Shown: positions 27,438 to 38,436, numbered from the stretch's first letter. The stretch: DNA of 64,000 nt from Gammaproteobacteria bacterium (GCA_015488885.1 WFMW01000057.1:62001-126000); one strand, 5' to 3'. Numbers and translations are program-made. Notes: generated by a model from the sequence alone, not told the origin.

Positions 27438-27979
27438 ACGAATTTTTCAGCCTCTTTTAATGTAACACCCCGGCTGTCTTTTTCAGACACCAGCGGCTGC
27501 CCGGTTAATTGCCAGTCTATGCCCAGATCCTTATCATCCCAGCGGATACAGCGTTCATGTTCCGGCGCATAATAATCTGTGGTTTTATATAAAAACTCAG
27601 CCGCTTCCGAGCGTACCACAAAACCATGCGCAAAACCGGGTGGCACCCACAGCTGACGTTTGTTTTCCGCTGACAGTATAATAGATTCCCAGTGGCCAAA
27701 TGTGGGTGAGGAAACCCTGATATCGACGACCACATCCAGTACTTCACCACGGCATATGCGCACCAGTTTCCCCTGCGCCTGTTTTAGCTGATAATGCAGG
27801 CCACGCAATACCCCGTGGGCAGATTTTGAATGGTTATCCTGCACAAACTCACTGTTAATACCTGTTGCCTGAGCAAACTCTTTTTTATTGAAACTTTCAA
27901 AAAAGAAGCCCCGGTCATCACCGAATACTTTGGGTTCGATAATTAAAACATCGGGAATTTTTGTGGTAATAATACGCAT
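27434..27979 (-). CDS. rfbC: dTDP-4-dehydrorhamnose 3,5-epimerase
   Basis: RfbC/RmlC epimerises C3 and C5 of dTDP-4-keto-6-deoxyglucose. The 181-residue cupin has DDRGFFFESFN, the catalytic His in VLRGLHYQ, and PPGFAHGFVV. The track's ORF begins at 28060 inside rfbA; I start at 27979 (MRIITTKIPDVLIIEP), which matches family N-termini. It lies 13 bp downstream of rfbA. Confidence 0.96.
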   Translation of the reverse strand: MRIITTKIPDVLIIEPKVFGDDRGFFFESFNKKEFAQATGINSEFVQDNHSKSAHGVLRGLHYQLKQAQGKLVRICRGEVLDVVVDIRVSSPTFGHWESIILSAENKRQLWVPPGFAHGFVVRSEAAEFLYKTTDYYAPEHERCIRWDDKDLGIDWQLTGQPLVSEKDSRGVTLKEAEKFV

Positions 27980-27992
27980 TGGTTTACCTGCT

Positions 27993-28868
27993 TTACTCCT
28001 CTGCCCGACGTAATAAATACTGGCCATACTGGTTCTTTTTAAAGGGCTGGGCCAGCTCAATCAGTTGTGCCCGGTTAATATAACCTTTTTCATAGGCAAT
28101 TTCTTCAATACAGGCAATTTTCAGACCCTGTCGATTTTCAATCGTCTGGATATAATTGGAGGCTTCCAGCAGACTTTCATGGGTGCCGGTATCCAGCCAG
28201 GCATAACCGCGCCCCATCAATTCAACCCGTAAATTTTCCTGCTGCAGATAAACCTGATTTACCGAGGTAATTTCCAGCTCACCGCGTGCAGACGGTTTAA
28301 TCTGTTTGGCAATATCAACCACACTGTTTGGATAAAAATACAGACCGACCACAGCATAGTGGCTTTTCGGCTGCGCCGGTTTTTCTTCGATACTCAGCAC
28401 ATTGCCGTTGGTATCGAACTCCACCACCCCGTAACGCTGCGGGTCTTTTACATAATAACCGAACACACTTGCCTTGGCCTGCTGTTTTACATTGGCCATG
28501 GAACTTTCCAGCATGGAAATCAAACCGTGCCCGTAAAAGATATTATCACCCAGCACCAGACAGACATCGTTGTCACCAATAAAATGCTCACCCAGAATAA
28601 ATGCCTGCGCCAGTCCGTCCGGTGAAGCTTGCTCAATATAGGAAAACTGCATACCAATCCGGCTACCATCGCCAAGCAGCGCCTTGAATTGCGGTAAATC
28701 CTGCGGCGTAGAAATAATCAGCACATCGGTAATACCCGAAAGCATTAATACCGATAGTGGATAATAAACCATCGGCTTGTCATAGACAGGCGTAAGCTGT
28801 TTACTGACACCCTGTGTTATGGGATATAAACGGGTACCGGAACCACCGGCCAGGATAATGCCTTTCAT
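27993..28868 (-). CDS. rfbA: Glucose-1-phosphate thymidylyltransferase
   Basis: RfbA/RmlA makes dTDP-glucose, the first step of the rhamnose pathway. From Met 28868 the 291-residue protein has [41 protein letters not shown] and the C-terminal AYEKGYIN. The ORF track begins 70 residues earlier inside rfbB; that extension is in another frame of rfbB and is not homologous. Spacing to rfbB is 10 bp. Confidence 0.97.
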   Translation of the reverse strand: MKGIILAGGSGTRLYPITQGVSKQLTPVYDKPMVYYPLSVLMLSGITDVLIISTPQDLPQFKALLGDGSRIGMQFSYIEQASPDGLAQAFILGEHFIGDNDVCLVLGDNIFYGHGLISMLESSMANVKQQAKASVFGYYVKDPQRYGVVEFDTNGNVLSIEEKPAQPKSHYAVVGLYFYPNSVVDIAKQIKPSARGELEITSVNQVYLQQENLRVELMGRGYAWLDTGTHESLLEASNYIQTIENRQGLKIACIEEIAYEKGYINRAQLIELAQPFKKNQYGQYLLRRAEE

Positions 28869-28878
28869 TGATGACCTG

Positions 28879-29934
28879 CTATGCCTGTGTTCCGAGACGT
28901 TCCCGTTGATAGGAACCATCCTGCACATGCCGACACCAGTCGCGATTACCCAGATACCAGCGCAGGGTTCTTTCGATCCCCGAGTCGAAGGTTTCAGCCG
29001 GTGTCCAGCCCAGTTCTGCAGCAATTTTATCAGCATCAATCGCATAGCGCCGGTCATGGCCGGGGCGGTCGGCAACAAAGGTAATTAATGACGCATGAGG
29101 AATATGCACTGAATCAGGCAGCAGTTTATCGAGCAGACGGCAGATAGTCGTTACCACCTGTAGATTGGTTTTTTCATTATGCCCGCCTATATTATAGGTT
29201 TCCCCATTTTTACCTTTTTCCAGCACCAGACGTAAGGCTCGCGCATGGTCTTCCACATGCAGCCAGTCACGAATCTGCTTGCCCTTACCATAGATCGGCA
29301 GCGGTTTACCTTCCAGCGCATTGAGAATGACCAGTGGAATAAGTTTTTCAGGAAACTGGTAAGGGCCGTAATTATTGGAACAGTTGGTTATCACCACCGG
29401 CAGGCCATAGGTACGCTGCCAGGCACGAACCAGATGGTCAGACGAAGCCTTGCTGGCCGAATAAGGTGAGCTGGGTGCATAAGGCGTCGATTCGGTAAAA
29501 TAACCACTGGCATCCAGATCGCCATAAACTTCATCGGTGGATACATGATGAAAACGAAACGCCGATTTTTTAGCGCCGCTCAGACTTGCATAATAGTTTC
29601 TGGCAGCAGCCAGCAGTTGATATGTGCCGACAATATTGGTTTCGATAAACGCTGCAGGCCCGTCAATCGAGCGGTCAACATGCGATTCAGCTGCCAGATG
29701 CATTACCGCATCGGGCTGCTGCCTGACAAAAACACTTTCCACAGCCTTTGCATCACAGATATTGACATGCTCAAAGCCGTAACGGGGATGCTGTTCAACC
29801 TCAGCCAGTGATTCCAGATTACCTGCATAGGTAAGCGCATCCAGATTAACCACCTGATGATGCGTATGATGAATGTATTGCCGGATCACAGCTGAGCCGA
29901 TAAAACCAGCACCGCCGGTAACGAGAATCTTCAT
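28879..29934 (-). CDS. rfbB: dTDP-glucose 4,6-dehydratase
   Basis: RfbB/RmlB oxidises and dehydrates dTDP-glucose to the 4-keto-6-deoxy sugar. The 351-residue SDR has the N-terminal [23 protein letters not shown], the STDEVYGD loop, and the catalytic [12 protein letters not shown]. It is the first gene of the rfbBACD operon, which provides L-rhamnose for O-antigen or another surface polysaccharide; no glycosyltransferases lie beside it. tRNA-Ala lies 16 bp upstream. Confidence 0.97.
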   Translation of the reverse strand: MKILVTGGAGFIGSAVIRQYIHHTHHQVVNLDALTYAGNLESLAEVEQHPRYGFEHVNICDAKAVESVFVRQQPDAVMHLAAESHVDRSIDGPAAFIETNIVGTYQLLAAARNYYASLSGAKKSAFRFHHVSTDEVYGDLDASGYFTESTPYAPSSPYSASKASSDHLVRAWQRTYGLPVVITNCSNNYGPYQFPEKLIPLVILNALEGKPLPIYGKGKQIRDWLHVEDHARALRLVLEKGKNGETYNIGGHNEKTNLQVVTTICRLLDKLLPDSVHIPHASLITFVADRPGHDRRYAIDADKIAAELGWTPAETFDSGIERTLRWYLGNRDWCRHVQDGSYQRERLGTQA

Positions 29935-29950
29935 TCCTGTCCTGAGAAAT

Positions 29951-30026
29951 TGGTGGAGCTAAGCGGGATCGAACCGCTGACCTCAACACTGCCAGTGTTG
30001 CGCTCTCCCAGCTGAGCTATAGCCCC
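29951..30026 (-). tRNA. tRNA-Ala (anticodon GGC)
   Basis: On the minus strand GGGGCTATAGCTCAGCTGGG begins a 76-nt cloverleaf with anticodon loop CTGGCAG (GGC), T arm GGTTCGATCC and encoded CCA. The acceptor stem GGGGCTA pairs with TAGCTCC with one mismatch-type G-U. It lies between tyrA and rfbB. Confidence 0.95.
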
Positions 30027-30057
30027 AAAATAGATGTGCGTAAAATCGGAGGTGAAT

Positions 30058-30084
30058 ATTATATGGAATCAGGCGCTGAGTCAA
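30058..30084 (-). promoter_or_regulatory. Promoter of tRNA-Ala
   Basis: On the minus strand TTGACT (30079-30084) and a perfect TATAAT (30058-30063) precede the tRNA by about 32 bases. The 15-bp spacer is short, so the -35 assignment is tentative. Confidence 0.5.
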
Positions 30085-30183
30085 AGGGAAGTTTGACAAG
30101 GGAAGTTTGTACAGCACAAATGTCTCATGGTATTCATCATGACACTCGAGCGACAGGAACCATGAGAAACTATATTCTATGCA

Positions 30184-31086
30184 TCAAACAAACTGATCAC
30201 GTGATTTTTTTGCGCGTGTAAACAGGGCTTGCAGTGAAGCGGCATCGGATGACTGTAAAGCCTGATAGATGATATCAAGCTCGGCCTGGTAACGCTGTAT
30301 CATTTCCAGGATTTGTTCACGATTTTGCATAAAGGTGTCACGCCACATAACCGGGTCGCTGGAGGCGATACGGCTGATGTCACGGAAGCCACCTGCAGCA
30401 AAACGAAAGATTTCGTCGATATCATCCATGGATGCCAGACAGTCCACCAGGGCAAACGCAATGGCGTGCGGCAGATGGCTGGTGGCTGCCAGCACTTTAT
30501 CGTGGTGTGTTGCGTCCATTCTTTCAACCGTGGCACCGGTGGCCTGCCACATGGCGGTTACCTGCTCCAGCGCACTAGCCAGGGTGTGAGTCGTTGGCGT
30601 TAAGATCACCCGTCGCTGTTGATAAAGCTCGGCAAAGGCGGCAGCCGGGCCACTGTTTTCTGTGCCTGCGATGGGGTGGCCGGCAACAAAACGCTGGCTG
30701 TGTTCGGCAAAGATTTTTTCAGCCAGGTTCACGACCTGCTGTTTGGCACTGCCCGCATCGGTGACCACCGCATCGGCTTTTAATGCCGGTTTTATCTGTT
30801 CGAAAACCGCTGACATAGCACCCAGGGGTACCGACACAAATACCATATCAGCCTGCGCCACTGCCGCCGCAATGGAGGTGTCATAATCATCAATAATCGC
30901 CAGCTGTTTAGCCCGTTGCAGCGTTGCTTCGCTACGCCCGGCGCCAATAATGCGGCCACAGTAGTTCTGCTGTTTTAATGCCAGACTCAGTGAACCACCA
31001 ATTAAACCGGTACCGATAACACATAAAACCGGGATGGCTGGAATTGAATCGGGTTGCGTTGGTGTGGATGCCTGCTTGCTGTGCAT
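30184..31086 (-). CDS. tyrA: Prephenate dehydrogenase
   Basis: TyrA oxidises prephenate to 4-hydroxyphenylpyruvate for tyrosine. The 300-residue protein has the NAD motif VIGTGLIGGSLSLAL near residue 22, FVAGHPIAGTENSG, and the C-terminal helical domain with HLPHAIAFALVD. Its start overlaps the hisC stop by 1 bp, and there is no ACT domain. In Pseudomonas it is fused to or followed by aroA; here the operon ends. Confidence 0.95.
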   Translation of the reverse strand: MHSKQASTPTQPDSIPAIPVLCVIGTGLIGGSLSLALKQQNYCGRIIGAGRSEATLQRAKQLAIIDDYDTSIAAAVAQADMVFVSVPLGAMSAVFEQIKPALKADAVVTDAGSAKQQVVNLAEKIFAEHSQRFVAGHPIAGTENSGPAAAFAELYQQRRVILTPTTHTLASALEQVTAMWQATGATVERMDATHHDKVLAATSHLPHAIAFALVDCLASMDDIDEIFRFAAGGFRDISRIASSDPVMWRDTFMQNREQILEMIQRYQAELDIIYQALQSSDAASLQALFTRAKKSRDQFV

Positions 31087-32207
31087 TAACCCAGCTCCTT
31101 GGCCAGGGCAGCAAGCAAACGCTGATTCTGGGTTTCGGTGCCGATGGTGATACGCAAATAGTCGGGCATTTGATAATTGGCAACCGGGCGCAGAATAATA
31201 CCGTGCTTTAATAAACGCTCATATAAAGCCTGCCCGTTCTGTTTAACATGCAAGGCGATAAAATTACCCATGGTTGGTAAATAATCCAGCTGCATGGCAT
31301 CAAACGCCGCTTCCAGCATAGCCTTACCGGCATTATTCATCGCCACACTTTTGTGAAGATGCTCGCTGTCATCCAGCGAAGCCAGCGCCGCAACCTGTGC
31401 CAGTGAACTGGTATTAAACGGCTGGCGGACACGATTTAAAATATTGGCAATATCAGGATGGGAAAGCGCATAACCAATACGCAAACCCGCCAGCGCATAA
31501 ACTTTGGAAAAGGTTCGGGTGATCACCAGATTGGGAAAACGTTGCAGCCAGTCGGCAATATCCGGTTGCAGACTTTTATCCATGTATTCCATATACGCCA
31601 GATCGAGAACGATAATAATGTCATCGGCAATACGCTCAAACAAGCCCAGCAACTGTGGCGGCGTTAGCCAGGTGCCGGTCGGATTGTTCGGGTTGGCAAT
31701 AAAAATCAGCCGGGTGGTATTATCGATACTGTCAAGCAAAGCATCTGGATCATGACCCAATGGCATGGTTGTATCGGTTGCCGACAGGGTGCTGGCAATA
31801 TTCGCGCGCGCGCCCACGGCCTGCACCACTATCGGGTAGACGGCAAAAGCATGTTCGGAAAAAACGGCTGAATCCGCTGGTGTTAAATAAGCGTGCGCAA
31901 GCATTTCCAGAATGTCATTCGAGCCATTGCCCAGGGTGACATTGCTAATATCAACATGATTAAGTTCGGCAATACGCTGGCTTAACGCAAAACCACTTCC
32001 GTCGGGATAATAATTGATACTGCTTAGTGCCTGCCGCAGTGCTGCCAGTGCCAGCGGTGACGGGCCCAGCGGATTTTCGTTGGAAGCCAGCTTAATGGCG
32101 TGTTGAATGCCCAGTTCACGTTCCAGTTCGGCAACCGGTTTGCCGGGCAGATAAGGCTGTAACTGCTGTACACCGGGCGTTGCCAGGGTAATAAAACGAT
32201 GCGTCAT
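31086..32207 (-). CDS. hisC: Histidinol-phosphate aminotransferase (aromatic-operon type)
   Basis: This PLP aminotransferase has NPNNPTGTWL, the PLP Lys in TRTFSKVYALAGLRIGY, ASNENPLGPSP and a C-terminal RITIGT. The 373 residues are typical. Its place between pheA and tyrA, as in Pseudomonas, suggests that it also transaminates aromatic keto acids (phenylpyruvate, hydroxyphenylpyruvate) in addition to histidine synthesis. It starts 18 bp after pheA. Confidence 0.95.
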   Translation of the reverse strand: MTHRFITLATPGVQQLQPYLPGKPVAELERELGIQHAIKLASNENPLGPSPLALAALRQALSSINYYPDGSGFALSQRIAELNHVDISNVTLGNGSNDILEMLAHAYLTPADSAVFSEHAFAVYPIVVQAVGARANIASTLSATDTTMPLGHDPDALLDSIDNTTRLIFIANPNNPTGTWLTPPQLLGLFERIADDIIIVLDLAYMEYMDKSLQPDIADWLQRFPNLVITRTFSKVYALAGLRIGYALSHPDIANILNRVRQPFNTSSLAQVAALASLDDSEHLHKSVAMNNAGKAMLEAAFDAMQLDYLPTMGNFIALHVKQNGQALYERLLKHGIILRPVANYQMPDYLRITIGTETQNQRLLAALAKELG

Positions 32208-32225
32208 AATAACACCTGCATAGCG

Positions 32226-33311
32226 TTAAAGTACCGCCCGGGGATAGGAACCCAGTATTTTTACCATTGCCGAGGTTTTACCGATTTCTTCGATGGCTTC
32301 AGCAACCCTGTCATCTTCATAGTGGCCATCGACATCAATAAAAAAAACATATTCCCAGACACCACGACGTGAAGGCCGCGATTCAATATTACTCATACTG
32401 ATGCCGCGTTTGGCCAGCGGTTTAAGCAGGTCGTAGAGGGAACCGGCACGATTGTGGGCAAATACCAGCAGACTGGTTCGGTCACAGCCACTGGGTGGTG
32501 CCTGGTAGCGACCGATGATAACAAACCGCGTGGTATTATTCGGTTCATCTTCAATATCGGCCTTTAATACCGGAATATCATACATATCAGCTGCCAGGAT
32601 ACCGGCAATTGCCGCAGACTGTTCGTGCTGCAAGGCCAGCAGTACGGCTTCGGCATTACTGTTAACGGCAATACGTTCACTATCAGGCAGATTTTTATCC
32701 AGCCACAGACGACATTGTGCCAAAGACTGCTGATGTGAATAAACCCGCTTGATTGTTGCCACCGACGATGCCTTGCTGAGTAAATTATGACGGATACGCA
32801 GGGCCACTTCACCACTGATTGACAAAGATGAATTCATCAATAAATCCAGGGTGTAATTAATCACCCCTTCGGTAGAGTTTTCTACTGGCACCACGCCAAA
32901 ACTGGCCCCATCAGCTTCCACCAGTCGGAAGACTTCTTCAATACTGTTGACCGGCTGTGGCTGTATCAGGCGACCAAAATGTTTGTTTGCAGCGGCATGA
33001 GAATAGGTGCCTTCCGGGCCGAGGAATGCAATTTGCAAGGGTTTTTCCAGTGCCAGGCAGGCAGCCATAATCTCTCGGAAAATGCCGGCAATACTTTCAT
33101 CGCTCAACGGCCCGCTATTACGTTCCATGACTGTGCGCAATACCTGCGCTTCACGTTCAGGACGATAAAAGTGGCCGGTTTCACCCTGCTGCTGTTTAAC
33201 CTGTGCGACCTGTGCTGCACAGCGGGCACGCTCGGAAACCAGATGCTGAATCGACTGATCAATTTCATCAATCTGCTGGCGTATTTCGGTTAGCGGGTTA
33301 ATATCGACCAT
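32226..33311 (-). CDS. pheA: Bifunctional chorismate mutase / prephenate dehydratase (P-protein)
   Basis: PheA makes phenylpyruvate from chorismate. The 361-residue protein has an AroQ chorismate mutase domain (about 1-90: LTEIRQQIDEIDQ, FYRPEREAQVL), a prephenate dehydratase domain (FLGPEGTYSHAAA; VPVENSTEGV; the TRFVIIG catalytic Thr-Arg-Phe) and a C-terminal ACT domain with the Phe-binding ESRPSRRGVWEYVFF. Feedback inhibition by Phe is expected from that motif. It lies 22 bp after serA. Confidence 0.97.
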   Translation of the reverse strand: MVDINPLTEIRQQIDEIDQSIQHLVSERARCAAQVAQVKQQQGETGHFYRPEREAQVLRTVMERNSGPLSDESIAGIFREIMAACLALEKPLQIAFLGPEGTYSHAAANKHFGRLIQPQPVNSIEEVFRLVEADGASFGVVPVENSTEGVINYTLDLLMNSSLSISGEVALRIRHNLLSKASSVATIKRVYSHQQSLAQCRLWLDKNLPDSERIAVNSNAEAVLLALQHEQSAAIAGILAADMYDIPVLKADIEDEPNNTTRFVIIGRYQAPPSGCDRTSLLVFAHNRAGSLYDLLKPLAKRGISMSNIESRPSRRGVWEYVFFIDVDGHYEDDRVAEAIEEIGKTSAMVKILGSYPRAVL

Positions 33312-33333
33312 TTATTATTACCACGGATAATCA

Positions 33334-34503
33334 TCAGGCCTGCACGATCCTGGCTTTTAATACGCCTTCAATGTCCGTAATTTGATCAATCATCTCATGA
33401 TCAACCTCACATTCAATATCCATTAACGTGTAGGCAATATCATTTCTGGAATCATTACGTAAATGATGAATATTAAAGCCGGCATCACCAACACTACTGG
33501 AAATTTTAGCGATCATATCCGGCATATTTTTATGCGTAATGGCAATACGTGCCTTACCACCGCGAGTCAGTTTGACGGCGGGAAAATTAACTGAGTTACG
33601 TATATTACCGTTTTCCAGAAAATCCTTAAGCTGGTCGGCAATCATAATGGCACAGTTTTCTTCAGCTTCCACGGTGGAAGCACCAAGATGCGGCAGGGTA
33701 ATCACATGCGGATTATTTTTAAGTTTCTGTGCCGGAAAATCACACACATAGGCACCTATTTTTCCCTCTTCAATGGCTACCAGTATATCATCATCATTAA
33801 CAATACCCTGGCGGGAAAAATTCAGCACCACCGCAGCGGTTTTCATTTCTGCCAGACGCGGTGCACTTAATAGATTTTTTGTTGCATTAATCAACGGTAC
33901 ATGGAAAGTAATAAAATCAGCCTGTGCAATCAGCTCGTCAACACTGGCCATTTCCTCCACCGAAGAAGACAGTTTCCACGCGCTTTTAACGGTGATGGTC
34001 GGATCAAAACCAATCACCCGCATCCCCAGCGCCACTGCGGCATTGGCGACTTTAACCCCGATAGCCCCCAGGCCAACAACCCCCAGAGTACGTCCCGGTA
34101 GTTCATAACCCACATACTGTTTTTTACCAGCCTCGACAGCTTTTGCCTGCTCTTCATCACTACCTTCAACATTTGCCGCATATTCCCAGGCCTGGCAGAG
34201 ATTACGGCAAGCCAGCAACATCCCGGCGATAACTAGTTCCTTTACCGCGTTGGCATTAGCACCAGGGGCATTAAACACCACTACCCCGGCTTGTGTTAGA
34301 CGTTCCACCGGTACATTATTGGTACCCGCCCCGGCACGACCAACCGCCAGTAAATTCTCGGCGATTTCCATATCATGCAATTTTTGCGAACGTAAAATAA
34401 TGGCATCTGGATTTTCTATATCGGGATCCACCAGATAATTACCGGAGGGTAAACGGCTTAAGCCCTTCTGGGAAATATTATTAATGGTTTTTATGTTATA
34501 CAT
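33334..34503 (-). CDS. serA: D-3-phosphoglycerate dehydrogenase
   Basis: SerA starts serine synthesis. The 389-residue protein has the NAD motif GVVGLGAIGVKVANAA, the dehydrogenase catalytic Arg in NFSRQGIVND, His in LPHLGASTVEAEEN, and a C-terminal ACT domain (ITHKNMPDMIAKIS; MDIECEVD) like feedback-regulated forms. It lies between serC and pheA, an insertion compared with Pseudomonas gyrA-serC-pheA, and together with serC and glyA gives a nearly complete serine/glycine route (serB not seen). Confidence 0.95.
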   Translation of the reverse strand: MYNIKTINNISQKGLSRLPSGNYLVDPDIENPDAIILRSQKLHDMEIAENLLAVGRAGAGTNNVPVERLTQAGVVVFNAPGANANAVKELVIAGMLLACRNLCQAWEYAANVEGSDEEQAKAVEAGKKQYVGYELPGRTLGVVGLGAIGVKVANAAVALGMRVIGFDPTITVKSAWKLSSSVEEMASVDELIAQADFITFHVPLINATKNLLSAPRLAEMKTAAVVLNFSRQGIVNDDDILVAIEEGKIGAYVCDFPAQKLKNNPHVITLPHLGASTVEAEENCAIMIADQLKDFLENGNIRNSVNFPAVKLTRGGKARIAITHKNMPDMIAKISSSVGDAGFNIHHLRNDSRNDIAYTLMDIECEVDHEMIDQITDIEGVLKARIVQA

Positions 34504-34599
34504 AATCTATTTGTACATAACCTATGTTTTAAAAAGTTTTAAGTTAGCAGTAAACTTTATTTATTCTTTATCTTGCAACGCTAATTTTTAATTTTGTTT

Positions 34600-35682
34600 T
34601 TATGCCCGGGTACGTTCAAATTCCTGCATAAAGGCAATCAGTTTATCAACACCTGCTTCGGGCATGGCATTATAAATACTGGCGCGCATACCACCTACAG
34701 AACGGTGTCCTTTTAAGGAAGTTAAACCTGCTGCGGCTGCCTGTTCAATAAAAGTCGCATCTAACTCGGCATCGGCCAGGATAAACGGTATATTCATCCA
34801 GGAACGACAGTTGAGTGCAACCGGATTAGTATAAAACGCGGAATCATCAATCGCTTTATACAGTTTTTCAGCCTTACGCTGATTGATGGCTTCGACGGCA
34901 GCCAGCCCGCCCAGGTCTAACGCCCATGCAAACACCAGCCCGGCCACATACCAGCTATAGGTTGGTGGCGTGTTATACATGGAACCATTATCCGCATGGG
35001 TTTTATAATCCAGCATTGCCGGCATCGCTGGATTCGCTTTGCCGATTAAATCTTCACGAACAATCACAATAGTTAAACCAGCCGGGCCGATATTTTTCTG
35101 TGCGCCCATATAAATCAAACCATAATGGCTGACATCGAGCTGGCGCGAAAGAATATTGGAAGACATATCTGCAACCAGTGGTACATCACCGGTTTCAGGA
35201 ATATATGGAAACTCAACCCCGACAATGGTTTCATTCGGCGTGTAATGCACATAAGCCGCGTCGGGGTCAAAAGCCAGACTGCTCGCTTCCGGTACTGTGG
35301 TAAATTTACTCTCGGTGGTGTCGGCAACAAGATTGACCTCGCCATAGCGTTTTGCCTCGGCAACGGCTTTTTTTGACCACTGCCCGGTAAGCAGATAATC
35401 GGCACTTTTTTTACCTGCCAGAAGGTTAATCGGTGCCATTGCAAACTGCATACTGGCACCACCCTGTAAAAACAGAACTTTATAATTATCGGGAATAGCC
35501 AGTAAAGTACGCAGGTCTGCTTCAGCTTTTTCAGCAATCGATTTAAATTCCTTGCCACGGTGACTCATTTCCATTACTGACATACCCGAACCCTGCCAGT
35601 CCAGCATTTCAGCACTGGCTTGCTGTAAAACAGTTTCAGGTAAAATTGCCGGACCGGCACTAAAATTAAATACTCTGCTCAT
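34600..35682 (-). CDS. serC: Phosphoserine aminotransferase
   Basis: SerC transaminates 3-phosphohydroxypyruvate (and the PLP-pathway analogue). The 360-residue protein has FSAGPAILPETVLQQA, GGASMQFAMAP and the PLP Lys in YMGAQKNIGPAGL. It follows gyrA by 174 bp, the Pseudomonas-type order, and is followed by serA. Confidence 0.98.
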   Translation of the reverse strand: MSRVFNFSAGPAILPETVLQQASAEMLDWQGSGMSVMEMSHRGKEFKSIAEKAEADLRTLLAIPDNYKVLFLQGGASMQFAMAPINLLAGKKSADYLLTGQWSKKAVAEAKRYGEVNLVADTTESKFTTVPEASSLAFDPDAAYVHYTPNETIVGVEFPYIPETGDVPLVADMSSNILSRQLDVSHYGLIYMGAQKNIGPAGLTIVIVREDLIGKANPAMPAMLDYKTHADNGSMYNTPPTYSWYVAGLVFAWALDLGGLAAVEAINQRKAEKLYKAIDDSAFYTNPVALNCRSWMNIPFILADAELDATFIEQAAAAGLTSLKGHRSVGGMRASIYNAMPEAGVDKLIAFMQEFERTRA

Positions 35683-35856
35683 GAAATTCTCACTGGAAAA
35701 ATATATAGAAACCGCTGCTTAATACCGATACGAGAAAGATTTCTGCCATTTTCACACCTACCCGTAGCGTACAAATATATCGATAAATAAGATTAAATAT
35801 ATTCGATAACTATATGATTAAAAAATTAAAATATGGATTAATAATATCTGGATAAA

Positions 35857-38436
35857 TTAGTCACCACCGACTTTGTCATCATCGGCAGCTTCATTATCCA
35901 TCGCCTCAATTTTAGCAAGCTCAACCAGTTTTTCATGGTTTGTTAAACGCACCAGGCGCACACCCTGTGTATTACGCCCCATTTCACTGATGTCGGCCAC
36001 CGCTATACGAACCAGGGTGCCGTTATCGCTGATCATCATAATTTCATCTTCAGGACGCACTTGCACCGCAGCAACCACTTTACCATTACGCTTGTTGGTT
36101 TGAATAGAGATAACGCCCTGACCACCACGACCTTTTAGCGGATAATCGTTAACATTGCTACGTTTGCCAAAACCATTTTCTGTTGCGGTAAGAATGGAAC
36201 CCTGCTCGGCAACCAGAATCATACTGATCACTTCCTGACCTTCAGCAATACGCATTCCACGTACACCAGCCGCCAGGCGCCCCATTGCACGCACATCGGT
36301 TTCTGAAAAACGCACCGATTTACCTGCATCTGACAATAACATAATGTGGCGTGAACCATCCGTAATGGCGACGTCTACCAGTTTATCCCCATCATGTAAA
36401 TCAATGGCAATAATACCGGATGCACGTGGTCGGGAAAAATCAGATAGTGCCGTTTTCTTAACTGTACCTGAGCTGGTTGCCATAAATATGAACTGATCAT
36501 CCTTGTAGTCACGTACCGGTAACACAGCATGGATCCGTTCACCAGAATTCAGCGGCAACAGATTTACCAGCGGTTTACCGCGTGAACCGCGCCCCGCCAT
36601 GGGAATCTGATACACTTTCAGCCAGTAAACTTTACCCAGGCTGGAAAAACACAATAGCGTATCATGGGTATTCGCAATAAATAAAGATTCGATAAAATCG
36701 GCGGTTTTCACATCTGCTGCCGATTTTCCTCGCCCACCACGTCGTTGCGTGTTGTACACATCCATAGCTTGCGATTTGGCATAGCCTTCATGAGAAACAG
36801 TCACGACCACATCTTCTTCGGTAATCAGATCTTCCATGGTCAGGTCTAACTGGTCAGCAATAATTTCACTACGACGATCATCATTAAAACTTTCTCTAAT
36901 TTCAATCAGCTCATCCTGAATCACCTGCATTAATCTTTCAGGGCTGGAAAGTATCTTGATAAGTTCTTTAATTGTCTCCAATATATCCTTGAATTCATTA
37001 ACTATTTTATCTTGCTCTAAGCCGGTCAAACGATGCAGTTTTAATTCAAGAATGGCTTGCGCCTGCGCTTCGGAAAGATGATAACCATCGTCTTTCAAGC
37101 CATAACGCGGGTCAAGATTATCTGGTCGTGAAGCGGAAATATCGGCATTTTCAGTGGCTCGCTTGACCATATCAACCACCATGCCCGGCGGCCATACTGT
37201 ATTGATTAAACCCGCCCTGGCCACGGCAGGACTGGAAGATTTCTTAATCAACGCAATGACGGCATCAATATTAGCCAGCGCCACTGCCAGGCCTTCCAAC
37301 AGGTGTGCACGTGCCCGGGCTTTGCGTAATTCATAAATAGTACGACGGGTAACCACTTCACGCCGATGGCGAATAAAGGCATCGAGAATCTGTTTCAGAT
37401 TTAGTAATTGCGGTTGACCATCGACCAGTGCCACCATATTGATACCGAAAGCAGTCTGCATAGCAGTCTGTGAATACAGGTTGTTCAACACGACTTCACC
37501 AACTTCACCACGCCGTAGCTCAATAACAATACGCATACCATCCTTGTCAGATTCATCTCGCAGCGCGGTAATACCTTCCAGACGTTTTTCCTTGACCAGT
37601 TCAGCAATACGCTCAATGAGCTTTGCCTTATTTACCTGGTAGGGAATTTCGCTGACAATAATAGTCTGCTTGCCATTTTTTTCATTGCTGATAATCGCCG
37701 CCCGTGAACGCATAACCATACGGCCACGACCCGTTTTATAAGCCTGACGAATGCCTTTGGTACCATTAATCAAGGCTGCTGTGGGCAGATCCGGTGCCGG
37801 GATATATTCCATGATGGCATCTATCGTCATATCCGGGTTATTAATCAATGCCAGACAGGCATCAATCGCCTCCCCCAGATTATGCGGTGGCATATTGGTT
37901 GCCATACCGACGGCAATCCCGGATGAACCATTGACCAGCATATTCGGCACCCGGGTAGGCAAAACAGTCGGTTCAGACTCGGAACCATCGTAGTTTTCAA
38001 CAAAATCAACGGTTTCTTTTTCCAGGTCGGCGAGTAGCTGATGGGCAATCTTTGCCATCCGCACTTCGGTATAGCGCATGGCTGCCGGGGCATCGCCATC
38101 GACCGAACCAAAGTTACCCTGTCCGTCAATCAGCATATAGCGTAATGAAAATGGCTGTGCCATGCGCACAATGGTGTCATACACCGCCGTATCACCATGC
38201 GGGTGATATTTACCAATGACATCACCGACCACACGTGCTGATTTTTTATAGGGTTTGTTCCAGTCATTACCGAGTACATTCATGGCGTAAAGCACACGTC
38301 GATGTACCGGTTTAAGGCCATCGCGAACATCGGGCAGAGCGCGACCAACAATCACACTCATGGCATAATCCAGATAGGATTGCCGCATTTCGTCTTCGAG
38401 GTTTACCGGGGATATTTCTTTTGCAAATTCTGCCAT
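35857..38436 (-). CDS. gyrA: DNA gyrase subunit A
   Basis: GyrA cuts and rejoins DNA for negative supercoiling. The 859-residue protein has the active-site Tyr122 in AAMRYTE, the quinolone-determining region [13 protein letters not shown] with Thr83 and Asp87, and the C-terminal beta-pinwheel with QRRGGRGK as GyrA box. Thr83 (Ser in E. coli) is also the normal residue in Pseudomonas, so it is not evidence of resistance. The ~450-bp gap upstream contains palindromic elements and presumably the promoter. Confidence 0.98.
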   Translation of the reverse strand: MAEFAKEISPVNLEDEMRQSYLDYAMSVIVGRALPDVRDGLKPVHRRVLYAMNVLGNDWNKPYKKSARVVGDVIGKYHPHGDTAVYDTIVRMAQPFSLRYMLIDGQGNFGSVDGDAPAAMRYTEVRMAKIAHQLLADLEKETVDFVENYDGSESEPTVLPTRVPNMLVNGSSGIAVGMATNMPPHNLGEAIDACLALINNPDMTIDAIMEYIPAPDLPTAALINGTKGIRQAYKTGRGRMVMRSRAAIISNEKNGKQTIIVSEIPYQVNKAKLIERIAELVKEKRLEGITALRDESDKDGMRIVIELRRGEVGEVVLNNLYSQTAMQTAFGINMVALVDGQPQLLNLKQILDAFIRHRREVVTRRTIYELRKARARAHLLEGLAVALANIDAVIALIKKSSSPAVARAGLINTVWPPGMVVDMVKRATENADISASRPDNLDPRYGLKDDGYHLSEAQAQAILELKLHRLTGLEQDKIVNEFKDILETIKELIKILSSPERLMQVIQDELIEIRESFNDDRRSEIIADQLDLTMEDLITEEDVVVTVSHEGYAKSQAMDVYNTQRRGGRGKSAADVKTADFIESLFIANTHDTLLCFSSLGKVYWLKVYQIPMAGRGSRGKPLVNLLPLNSGERIHAVLPVRDYKDDQFIFMATSSGTVKKTALSDFSRPRASGIIAIDLHDGDKLVDVAITDGSRHIMLLSDAGKSVRFSETDVRAMGRLAAGVRGMRIAEGQEVISMILVAEQGSILTATENGFGKRSNVNDYPLKGRGGQGVISIQTNKRNGKVVAAVQVRPEDEIMMISDNGTLVRIAVADISEMGRNTQGVRLVRLTNHEKLVELAKIEAMDNEAADDDKVGGD

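Noticed and set aside
28869-29078. N-terminal extension of rfbA
   Set aside because: It is the rfbB coding region read in another frame; the family starts at MKGIILAGG.
37439-37642. Quinolone-resistance mutation in GyrA (Thr at position 83)
   Set aside because: Thr83 is the wild-type residue in Pseudomonas; Asp87 is intact, so there is no evidence of resistance.
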